A stretch of 29,858 nt of DNA, from NCBI GenBank assembly GCA_010015675.1, contig ML977034.1, positions 79,174 to 109,031 of the forward strand, given 5' to 3'. Position 1 is the first letter of the stretch, and every line of letters begins with the position of its first letter. The stretch comes from Byssothecium circinans. Lineage: Eukaryota; Ascomycota; Dothideomycetes; Pleosporales; Massarinaceae. Below the pieces are notes generated by a model. That model did no database searches. It worked only from the letters and a program-made list of their open reading frames with translations, and was not told the DNA's origin. The position numbers and the translations under genes are program-made. This document shows, in pieces, positions 12,864-21,036 of this stretch.

Positions 12864-12887
12864 CACGCATCATGCGCACGGACCCGT
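12864..12887 (-). repeat. Right terminal inverted repeat of pogo element
   Basis: Inverse of the left end; outermost bases ACGGGTCCGTGCGCATGATG on the minus strand, directly followed by the TA duplication at 12,888-12,889. Confidence 0.85.
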
Positions 12888-14028
12888 TATATTGCAGCTA
12901 GTAAATAGTTGTCTTTACAACGGAATAACTAAGGTAGAAGACTGTTACGAACCTTCTTGTTTTAATTTAAATGACTACAAGTCCTCTATAAGCAAGGTAA
13001 TACACTTTAGCCTTTCGTAGGAAACTTATTAACTTTTGCTAGTAAAGTAGCGGCTAGAATTTAAAGTAGTAATCTAAAGGTGGACATTAAGTGTCCTTTA
13101 ATATATAAGATTTACGATAAAGAAATAGAATATATCTAGAATAATAAATAATTTAGCTATCTAGTCCTAATAAAACTAAGAGCTACTTATACTACTTGAT
13201 ACTAAGTCTTATGCTATTATCTAGTCTACATATGCCTTTAAATTCTATAATAGTCTTCGACTACTTTACCTAGCTAGATACATTGTCGTAGAGAGTAGTT
13301 ACGGCGCTAGGGCCATATCATAAATAAGTAATTAAATAAGTAGAGAGAGGTACTAGATCGCAGCTTTACCTATGCTATGTCGGCAAGTATCAGACGCAGC
13401 TTCGCAAACACTAAGAAGCGTAGCTAAGAAATCCTTGTCTAGGGTATCAGCCTCCGCAACCTTTAGTAAAGTAGGTGCGGCTAACGAGAGGTACTACTTA
13501 AGGTGCGACTTAGGAAACCTTACCTAAGCAGGCGCAACTACCTTTTCTTAGCTAAGGTTTAGAGATTAAGCGATCTTCGACAAATTAGCTAATTACATTA
13601 CTGCAATCTAGTCCTTATAAACAACTAGTCTAAATCCTATTAACATTTTTTACCTAGTTATCTTCTTCTTTTAGAGTGTAGAACGTACATGCATGCATGA
13701 GTTAAGCTACTATAACTAGGTTTTTGTATTTATAGTTCTTATCCTTAGGTTAGTCTTAAAATTACGGCTCTAGTTATTAGGCAGCTGTTTATAAAATATT
13801 TAGTTTAACTAAGTAATAAAAAGGTAAGAAAACATCTAAACACCTTAATAGCTTAGCAAACTAGAAGTTAAATAAGGGCTTATTAAAGAAATTACACCTA
13901 TAGATTAAAAAGTTAGAGGCTAAATTACTCTACTGCATTTAAGTTTAAATGTAGCTTGTAGTAGAAATAATCTCTAATAATTAAGTCTTAGGTCTAATTA
14001 TCCTACCCTTAATGAGAGGAATAGATGA

Positions 14029-14640
14029 TTAACTGCGGGGAATGCGTTAACCATGCATTTCTACCTAAGAAGACGCATCGCGCATCTGTAGGGGTTAGGA
14101 TAACTTAGCTAGCAGCGACTATTAAGGTCATGCATTAATTTAATGCAGGATTTATTAGGCGTCACGTTGGTTAGCTACATTAGGGTTTTTAAAAATGGTC
14201 CGTCGGCCTACGCTTAAAGGGTATAAGAACTGCTGTTTACTCTTTAAGAATAGTACCTATGAGCGTATCTTCCATGCCCTTTCTATCAACTTACTCACTT
14301 AAAGCACTCTCTAATATGGCTTTACCTAGTAACGCTAGCTCTACCTACGTTTAATCTTTCTTATTTAATTAGATCCCCCTTCTAGACTTCTTCTTCCTTA
14401 GCCTCGCCCCTACGACCTCCTTGGCTTGGTCCCTTCTTACTAGCGGTCCAAACATCTATAGTCAGGTGCTCTGCACCTGTAGCTTGCTACTATTGTTTGG
14501 GAAGTATGCTTTGGAATATTTGGAGAAGTTGCTAGAAACCTACTTTTGTTAGTACATCCGTCCTTAGCGGGCAATATTAACTCTTAACACACCTATAGCG
14601 TCAAAGATTGAGGTACCCTATACTAATGAAGTATATGATA
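14029..14640. other. Intergenic transition segment with a short hairpin
   Basis: No supported gene. RIP intensity declines from left to right. A small perfect inverted repeat, CAGGTGC-TCT-GCACCTG, occurs at 14,463-14,479 (7-base stem, 3-base loop). No run of T follows it, and in a eukaryote it has no obvious role. Confidence 0.5.
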
Positions 14641-14804
14641 TGCTCATTTTCTAGGTCTGCTCTCAGTCGTTTGCGCGATCGGCACGCACTTCCCTCGCTA
14701 AGGTAGATCTCAAATCATCCGCGGAACCTGGATTGCATGCCGAGAAGAAGTCACTGCACTATTCACCCTGCAATGGTCGCTCATACTTCTGGCACAAACA
14801 CCGT

Positions 14805-14945
14805 CTATTTGTATTTAATCGCTTCGGTCATATTTTCCACTTCAACCTTCTCTTCTTCCATTTTATTTTCGTCTGTCGCCATATGGTCATGAGTGATGAT
14901 CTTATAAACGCTCTCCCGCTGTTCTGGATTATCTAGTTGCCGCAT
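14805..14945 (-). CDS. Small candidate coding segment, acidic C-terminus
   Basis: Minus-strand frame of 46 codons from the ATG at 14,945 to a TAG at 14,805. It is open further upstream without an ATG for about 20 codons, so it may be the last exon of a longer gene. It reads as a strongly charged, Glu/Lys/Asp-rich segment (ends EEEKVEVENMTEAIKYK), with codon use that looks coding. A plus-strand frame on the same bases (14,733-14,936) is probably a shadow. Family not recognised; it could also be chance in a RIP-free region. Confidence 0.3.
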   Translation of the reverse strand: MRQLDNPEQRESVYKIITHDHMATDENKMEEEKVEVENMTEAIKYK

Positions 14946-15139
14946 GAATTGACCAGCTGCTTCGCAGATGACCCAGACGGATTAGTTGTAAGGGAACCAT
15001 CTAGATGTAGTTGGTTAGGACGATCAGAAATTTGCTCTTGAAGGCTCCAATATCTGATAACACTAGATTCTGGCAAATCATGTTCTTGACGATATCGTTG
15101 TTGAATGGCAGGTGTGGGCCTATGCATCCCATCTGACAC
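14933..15139 (-). CDS. Candidate exon or small ORF, unknown product
   Basis: Minus-strand frame of 68 codons beginning at a GTG and ending at a TAG. It is preceded in frame by a TAG and, further upstream, a TGA. Reads as a polar protein segment (for example RYWSLQEQISDRPNQLHL). The overlapping minus-strand frame at 15,001-15,192 starts with ATG and is also plausible, so at most one of the two is real. No family assignment. Confidence 0.2.
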   Translation of the reverse strand: MSDGMHRPTPAIQQRYRQEHDLPESSVIRYWSLQEQISDRPNQLHLDGSLTTNPSGSSAKQLVNSCGN

Positions 15140-15252
15140 AGCCTAAGAGCTATAAGCGCATACATGCCGGAAAGGGGATTGTCTAGCTCCATGTCATGTG
15201 ATGGGCGTGCTGGGGAATCCGATCTAGATTATGCCACGGACCGCAAAGAAGC

Positions 15253-15432
15253 TCAAATAAAGACATGGGAAGGAATCGGTGCACGCACATTTATGACTTG
15301 AAGTGCTTGAACCATTGCTTGTTTAAAATATGCATCCTGCAGGACATCGGTGCGGCATTCGGAATGCTGTACAGCTCTCCTGCAAGCCACAGAAGACCCC
15401 ACCATACATGTGATGGAAGCAATACCCTCCAT
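15253..15432 (-). CDS. Small candidate ORF of 59 codons
   Basis: Minus-strand ATG at 15,432 to TGA at 15,253, too short for many ORF cut-offs but with a protein-like composition (for example RTDVLQDAYFKQAMVQALQ). The frame is open upstream for about 20 more codons to a TAA that sits in a GTAAGC, which could be a splice donor remnant. The plus-strand ORF at 15,265-15,483 overlaps it almost completely and is the less convincing of the two. Function unknown. Confidence 0.3.
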   Translation of the reverse strand: MEGIASITCMVGSSVACRRAVQHSECRTDVLQDAYFKQAMVQALQVINVRAPIPSHVFI

Positions 15433-15682
15433 AACGCAATAAATAAGACTAATAAGACTGAGAAGTTGTGTATTGCATGCTGACGGTCTTGAGCGAGTAG
15501 CTTACGCCTTCATCGATATATTGGACTGATCATGTCGTACAGTTCCAGCGACATACAACGACGTCCACATTTCAAACAACAGACACAGCGGTTCCTACGA
15601 AGCCTATGTCTCTTACTCGGGATTTACAGCGATATGAAGATACTCGGAAAAGACTATACAGCTCTCAAAGAGAATTCGCGTT

Positions 15683-17050
15683 TCACTTAGGCTCCTGGAG
15701 AACAAACTCAACAGAAAATAGCAAAAGAGAGCGGATGGCTTTCTACTTAGGGCACGCCTTCTATCCGAGAAAGCCGAACTAGCCATACACAATTTTCAAA
15801 TTCCGAAGTATCCTAATTAAACGACAACCTTGGAACGATTAGGGACAGCAGTCAAAGGAGCACAGAGATATCTTCAATACTTGCAAACCATACAGAGCAG
15901 TTTGCTCGCTCTTAGGATGTGCTTTCTCAGAAGAAGCAGAAGAGGGCGGATGAATGCAACCTTTGCCTACCGTCACTAGCAAGCATGCTATCGGTGGGGG
16001 CGTAAGGAGATTTCTTGTTAGCCTTAATGCATGAAGGAGAGGGAGAATTTAGATCTATTGTGTTAACTAGACATTAGAAATCGCTCTAGCAATTGAGACT
16101 CCTAAGAGAAGTTCTAAGTATTTGCCGTTAAAGGTAGCCTAATAGCAATGTTGCCGCGACATGAAGGATATGATTCTTTAGACCTTTTGTACTACTACTT
16201 CTTGTATCAGCTTGGCTCAGTCTTCAAGTATGGGAAAACTAGCCTTATTAACGCAGTCGTAGTAGAAGATATGCTTACATAGCTATACCTACTACACCTC
16301 CTTATTCTCCTAGTAGGTTCTCAAGTAAAACACATAGCTAGCGTTAGCATCAACAGTAATTTAGGTTAAACTTGCTAACGTGGCAACTAGAATTTCCAAA
16401 TTCTTACTAGTTTAAATAGTAAATCTTTTACCACGAGGTTGTCCTATAGAGGTGCTCTCATGGTGTAGAGCAGGTGCTTGTTAGAAAGAATGACGACTAG
16501 TTATTAGAGGATAAATCTAAAAGATAAATAGAGAACATTTACGAGTACGGATGACTATGCTAACCTAGGCCTTTTAAGTTTCCACTACTCTTCAACCTTA
16601 ATTGCTATGCTATGCATATAAATGGCTTGTAGTTAGCTAGGCTTCCTACTACGTAGTATCAATAATGCTAGTCCTTAGGTTAATACATCAGCATACAAGT
16701 ATCAGCGTTTTCATTGAAGTCTCTATTTATGATCCCGTAATTCTATTAGTCTCTAGCTTATTAATTACTAAGTTAGCCTAGATCTCTTTAGCGTCATCAC
16801 TTAAGTGGACGTCGTTAATATGCTAGTTGCCATCTCTTTCTAAAAGAGCCTTGTACAAATCACAGATTCCAACGTTAGGTCCTTTGAATTCTCTTATCAT
16901 CCTTGATGGTGCTAGGGCTTGCATCTAGATCGCCAAGTAACATGCGAGAAAGGTGCTGTTAGGGACACGCAGCAGGGAAACAGACAGTCTCACGTATCCT
17001 GCGAGGAGGGTACGGAGAGGATATTAAGACTATCATAGCACTGCTTAGGT
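15683..17050 (-). pseudogene. Long unidentified reading frame, RIP-damaged
   Basis: One minus-strand frame runs from about 17,050 to a TGA at 15,683-15,685 with no other TGA and no net frame change; its internal stops are TAA/TAG. The most protein-like parts are 16,700-16,960 (contains VGICDLYKALLERDGN and INDVHLSDDAKEIWANL) and 16,150-16,480 (contains LEILVATLASL and ITVDANASYVFYLRTY). The DVHLSD-type segment faintly recalls the last catalytic block (DxxH) of SGNH/GDSL hydrolases, but no Ser block was found, so this is not claimed. The part below about 16,050 is less certain: a plus-strand frame there (about 15,660-15,950) is also protein-like. Start codon not determined. Confidence 0.4.
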
Positions 17051-17134
17051 AGCTGGATACCTATTATGATGCTATGTTCTAAGCTAGCTATTATATGACT
17101 TGAACGTTACCTAATTGAGACTACCTCTTACTTA

Positions 17135-17385
17135 TCTCCCTCCTCTTTCTCTCTTCTTTTCTCTTCCTTCTTCTTCCTTCCTCCTCCTTTCTCCTCCTTC
17201 CTCTTCCTTCCTCCTCCTTTCTCCTCCTTCCTCCTCCTTCCTCCTCTTTCCTCCTCTTTCCTCCTCCTTCCTCTTCCTTCCTCCTCCTTCCTTCTCCTTC
17301 CTCCTTCTTCTTCCTCCTTCCTCCTCTTTCCTCCTTCTTCCTCTTCCTTCCTCCTTCTTCCTCTTTCTTCCTCCTCCTTCCCCCT
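17135..17385 (+). repeat. 251-bp polypyrimidine minisatellite, 10-bp unit
   Basis: An unbroken run of 251 pyrimidines on the plus strand made of roughly 23 copies of a 10-base unit, consensus CTCCTCCTTC, with C/T variation only. The 10-base period is close to one helical turn, and such homopurine-homopyrimidine tracts with mirror symmetry can form triplex (H-DNA) structures. It contains no CpA on either strand, so it cannot be changed by RIP. The 90-codon plus ORF across it is an artefact of the repeat. Confidence 0.9.
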
Positions 17386-17402
17386 AAGAGCTATTACCCC
17401 TC

Positions 17403-17660
17403 CTACTTAGGTGTGATACTATAGTCATGAAATCGATGATTGCAAGTGCACTTAAGGTCCGGAAGCTTCTTATAGAATGTCGTAGTGGTAAAACGATTCT
17501 TATCGACCACATATTCCTCGCAGGTACAACAAGAACATTTTCCAGGCTAGTTTACGCATTAGCTACCTGTTTGTTGCAAGGCACAAGGAACTGACCATTT
17601 GGTGCTCCGCCTCACTCGTTACTTCCTAGTAAGTAAATGGAGTTGCTATATACCCTCGCT
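17403..17660 (-). pseudogene. Cys-rich coding-like remnant downstream of the ligase
   Basis: Minus strand, immediately after the in-frame TAA that ends the ligase remnant but in another frame. The stretch 17,403-17,560 is open and ends in a TAG, with clustered cysteines (KCSCCTCEE and LKCTCNHRFHD). It may be the far C-terminus of the ligase gene after a frame change, or a separate small gene. No family is recognised; CxCC...CxC spacing could bind metal, which is inference only. Confidence 0.25.
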
Positions 17661-17661
17661 A

Positions 17662-20051
17662 TTAGTCATGACTTCTTGTAGACGCTTCTACTGCGGGCTC
17701 AGTTATTAAAGAGTTAGTGGACAGTGTAACTAATAAGTCTTCATGGAATAAAGAAAAGCTTGTACACATTAACGTAGTAGGGGATTGCTGCATGCCCTCT
17801 GCATCTGTCGAAGTAACAAGCGATACCTTAGCTCGTTTGACGGTTGGTTGATGATCCTCCAAGAGGAGCCTTCGTTTTAATGGCTAAAAGAAACTATTAT
17901 CTAGATGTAAACGATCCTCTTTTATCTTTCTATTTTCTTGCTTTTTACTCTCCTATTTCTCTATGCTACCACTAGAGCTGATTGTGTAATTCATGGAATT
18001 TATTAGGTAGTCTAGATTAGGGTATGTTTATTTAAGCTTCTTAAGCCAATTTCTGTTTTTCCTTTTAATTTCCTATGACAACTCTATAGTCTTCCTTGCT
18101 AATTCTTGCAGCTCGCCAAAGCTAATCGTATCCTTGAACGTACGGTCCCGATAGATCTTCTGCACCCGAGGAAATCACAGAGCATAATACCTAGTATTAA
18201 CTAGTTTGTTAAAGCTAGCACCTATTATATCTACGACGAAGGGTCGCTTAAACAAGTTAGTTAGCTAAGGCAGCTCCCCTCATTCTAACCTAACGTCAAG
18301 CTTAGGAGTAGAGAGAGAAAAAGGTATTTCTTAGAAGTATCTAAGTCTATTAAGAAAAAGAATATCCTCTTTAGCTATACTATGCCGGCCTACCTTGTCA
18401 ATGACGCGAAATATTAGCTTAATATTAAGATAGCAAACTAGGTTCTTATTCTCTAGGCATCTAATATAGAACAATGTCCACCGCAATTTACCTATCCTAA
18501 GTTCTTGTTCGTCTATAAGGTCTCGGCGGCTACCTATGATAGCAAAGTCAGCGGTGTCTCTTAGCCCTTAGATGTAGTCTTTCTTTAACTTAATAAATCT
18601 ATTATTTTTAGAGAATAAGTAGTAAGGTTTATCTTATCCCTTTAGCACTAGACCTTCCCATCGCTGTGTAATAGCTTGAGAGAATGCCTCGCGAAGCTGT
18701 TTAGGGGTATAGCGGAAGGAGAAATTGATGTTCTCACGGCTACTGATAGCCACTTAGCTGGGAATATAGTAGACTAGTAAGCAAAGTCACTACCAGCGCG
18801 CATCGTAAGTATCTATAATATAGGAGGTGTCATCGTGTACGAGTAGATTATAAAACATAATTATAAGATGCTTATTAATATTAGCAGGTAAGTCTTCCTA
18901 AGTTCTAAGGAATCAGCTAGATCGTAGCGCATGCTTGCGGATTTTATAGAAGAGTTTAATCCGCTCACTGTAATTATTCTAGACTAGTAGCTCTCCTTCT
19001 AGAATACATTGCTTCTTAATTTTGCACTCTACTGAGTTGAGCCTTAGACAATCTCATAGCACGTTATGTAGGCCTTTCTAATCTTCTATCAAGTCTCTTC
19101 TGCTTTTAGAGAAGATTTTAATGCAATTCCCTCTCTTATTTAGGTTAATGTGCACTTAACAGTACTCGCTATTATACTTCGCTTAACACTTATGCGTCTA
19201 CCCCTTGCTAGTTAACAGCAATGCTTGATGCTTCTAGCCTTATCGTGCGCTGTTCATGTAATTATAACTCTAATTTAAGGCTTTAACCAACGTGCGGCTT
19301 TGTCTCTAAGCGAGAGTTTGATAGCTATCGTTAGCTAGGCAGGCATGCGCCGTATCAAGGTTCTAGATAACATCCTTACAGCAGCCTTAAAAGAATTTTG
19401 GAAGCCTAGGACATTAGGTAAAAGGAAATAGAACTTTTGCATTACTAGTATTTCTAGGATCTATACTAGGCTATAGGACTTTAGAATTATATAGACTATC
19501 TACTTAGCTTTAGAGCTATATAATCTTTAAAATATTCGCGCTAACACGTTATAAGTTTAAATTGGCTCCTCGTATTTTGCTTCTACCCTCTACCTTAGTT
19601 TAGTGGACAAGAAGGGTGACGTAGCTACAACCTAGTCTAGAGTTTCATTAAGCTCTTCTAGGGTTACGCTTAAACCGTGTCTACCTTCTACATCCGTTGC
19701 AGACATTAAGCGCTTAACGTATGACGTAAAGTTAGCACCATCTCTAGTCCTCTAACTTTGTAATTGCTTCAAACGTGTCGCACCGAGCCCTTAGGCTTGC
19801 TTGATGATTAACTTGAGGCGATTTTCTTGCAGATTAAAGACACGGTCTGCCCTCCGCTCTAGAAATAGACATGATAAGAAGGCAACGGCTCCTTGTCCTT
19901 CTCGCAGAAGAATTATATCATGCTTGTTAAACTAGGAAACAACTATTTTAGAGTTAGATCTTAGGGTGTTACACGTTTTAAATAATTTTCTAGCACGGTT
20001 TTAGTCTAGTTCGTTAAGGAGGTCGTAGAGGATGCTAAAGTTAAAGGGCAT
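17662..20051 (-). pseudogene. ATP-dependent DNA ligase (fungal paralogue), RIP-inactivated
   Basis: Relic of a roughly 800-residue ATP-dependent DNA ligase, which would seal nicks through a lysyl-AMP intermediate in the nucleus. It starts at the ATG at 20,051 and reads MPFNFSILYDLLNELD, the beginning of an N-terminal ligase domain that continues with LSCLFLERRADRVFNLQ and LGATRL. The nucleotidyltransferase core follows: ARSIKHCC, then the motif I lysine (codon 19,177-19,179) in KYNSEYC, where KxDGE is expected; Asp-to-Asn and Gly-to-Ser are RIP-type changes. Further on come HDDTSYIIDTYDARW and the motif IV/V-like WEGLVLKG. The C-terminal part has RHSIAKEDILFLNRL and RPFVVDIIGASF. One base is missing beside 19,180, just before the motif I lysine; otherwise the frame is continuous apart from TAA/TAG (rarely TGA) stops. 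Its promoter side faces the FunK1 relic 200 bases away. It resembles the extra ligase-like proteins of ascomycetes more than a housekeeping ligase (inference). Confidence 0.8.
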
Positions 20052-20250
20052 GTTAATAGTAGATAATGTTAAATAAATTTAGTCTTTGTAGGAGTTATGA
20101 ATAGATAAGTAGAGGGCTTTTTATAGGAGAAACAGGCGTCTATTTAAGAGATGTTATGCCGTGGGAGTGAAGCTTGCTTAGACTAGATTTAGGTAAGCGC
20201 ACATGTCTAGGTCTATTGCAGGTATATGAGGTGCAGTATCTAGAGCAAGG
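20052..20250. other. Divergent intergenic segment between ligase and kinase relics
   Basis: About 200 bases separate the ligase start codon from the first recognised kinase residues. No promoter motif is recognisable after RIP. Part of it may be the N-terminal coding region of the kinase, but frames there are ambiguous. Confidence 0.4.
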
Positions 20251-21036
20251 TTAGGAATAATTAAAGACGAGTATTCGTATTAGTTAGTTATTTTCTTAAT
20301 TAAGGCATAATTTGTGAATAGTATTACTAGAGTTACGGGATATTATTAGCCTTTGTAGCCTATTTCTTACTTAAAGGGGGAGAGGGCGATCGCGAACTAA
20401 GTGCGTTATCACGTTATTTTCTATAACTGCGGAAAGCCTATCTATAAGGCAACCTTCTAGACTAGCCTTCTTGCCACACTAGAAGGCTGTATTAACAGTT
20501 ACGAGTCGCTATACACAACGGCTAGTATGCTACAATGCGATATCTCGCTAAACAACCTTATGGTGAATGAAGAGTATGAAAATCCCTTCTAGCCTACGTT
20601 CTTAATTAACCTTAACCTTATTATTAAGGAGCAGCGGGAGAAGTCTTTAGGGGCATGAGGGAAGACTAGCACGCGAGCGTTCATAGCGATTAGTGTGCTT
20701 CTAGATAGCAAACAGCATTCGTTTATACATGATCTAGAGTCGTTCTTCTAGGTGCTATTCTAGATATGCATTCACTATAATAGGCTAGGTAAAGACTTTA
20801 GGGCAACTAAGTTTAAGTGCTAGAACTATGAAAGTAACAGGAAACTAGTAGGCTCTAAAAAGAGCGTAGTAGATAACAAGAAAGATATTCTTAAAATTAT
20901 GGAGATGAACTTTACGCTATATTATCAACTATTGATCCCTCACGTTAATAGATTACGTAGAAAGGTATCAAGAGATAGAGGGATCTAAATCTAAAAACTA
21001 TACCTTAATATAAAGGAGATACTCTAGGTAGCATAA
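20251..21036 (+). pseudogene. FunK1-type fungal protein kinase, RIP-inactivated
   Basis: C-terminal kinase domain of a FunK1 (fungal-type serine/threonine kinase-like) protein, in one continuous plus-strand frame to the TAA at 21,034-21,036. Recognisable blocks in order are GKPIYKATF, then the catalytic loop as CDISLNNLMVN (normally HRDISxNNL; the Asp is kept, His-Arg is lost), then FLINLNLIIKEQRE (normally a DLD metal-binding motif; both Asp are now Asn, a RIP-type change). Next come GKTSTRAFIAI, HSFIHDLESFF, ICIHYNRLGKDF, YYQLLIPHVNRLRRKV and a tail matching the usual LYxxMKEIL end. Internal stops are TAG/TAA at expected Trp/Gln positions plus one TGA. FunK1 proteins are usually several hundred residues longer; the N-terminal part is lost or unrecognisable. 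It is divergently paired with the ligase relic. Confidence 0.85.

Larger units (their letters stand above)
10805..12887 (-). mobile_element. Complete pogo/Fot1-type DNA transposon, RIP-inactivated
   Basis: A 2,083-bp element bounded by inverted repeats. The left end reads ACGTGTCCATGCGC and the inverted right end ACGGGTCCGTGCGC, followed on both sides by TGATGCG-like sequence. Direct TA duplications flank it at 10,803-10,804 and 12,888-12,889. It carries one transposase gene on the minus strand that nearly fills it (10,940-12,799). The ends and the first codons of the transposase retain CA/TG dinucleotides, whereas the interior is strongly RIP-mutated. Structure, target duplication and transposase type all agree with the pogo group of Tc1/mariner elements common in filamentous ascomycetes. 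With about 37 internal stops it cannot be autonomous. Confidence 0.93.
10792..14028 (+). pseudogene. Reading frame split in its fifth codon by a pogo transposon
   Basis: The ATG at 10,792 opens a frame that is interrupted after 13 bases by the transposon at 10,805-12,887. Counting one TA target copy only, the frame resumes at 12,890 and continues to a TGA at 14,026-14,028, giving exactly 384 codons. The first stop after the junction is at 13,018. Later internal stops are all TAA or TAG, as RIP produces from Gln and Trp codons. The stretch 13,360-13,520 is free of stops and reads as a Ser/Ala/Arg-rich protein segment (for example TLRSVAKKSLSRVSASATFS). I do not recognise the protein. TGA is rare everywhere in RIP-mutated DNA, so its absence is only weak support. 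The exact joining of frames across the element and the protein-like middle are the main evidence. It could be a host gene or another transposon's ORF. Confidence 0.45.
14641..15960. other. RIP-poor island
   Basis: About 1.3 kb with normal CA/TG content and near-balanced composition, set between heavily mutated tracts. Several short frames on both strands look protein-like but overlap in conflicting frames, so the true gene structure, possibly with introns, is not resolved. RIP acts on duplicated DNA, so this island is probably single-copy sequence or arrived after mutation of its neighbours. Confidence 0.6.

Noticed and set aside
12944..12970. TGTTACGAACC resembling an LTR start
   Set aside because: No matching end or second copy, and the bases fit the continuous frame of the disrupted gene.
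17115..17387. 90-codon plus-strand ORF rich in Leu, Pro and Ser
   Set aside because: It lies almost entirely in the 10-bp pyrimidine repeat, which gives an open frame with a 10-residue period automatically; no start context or homology.
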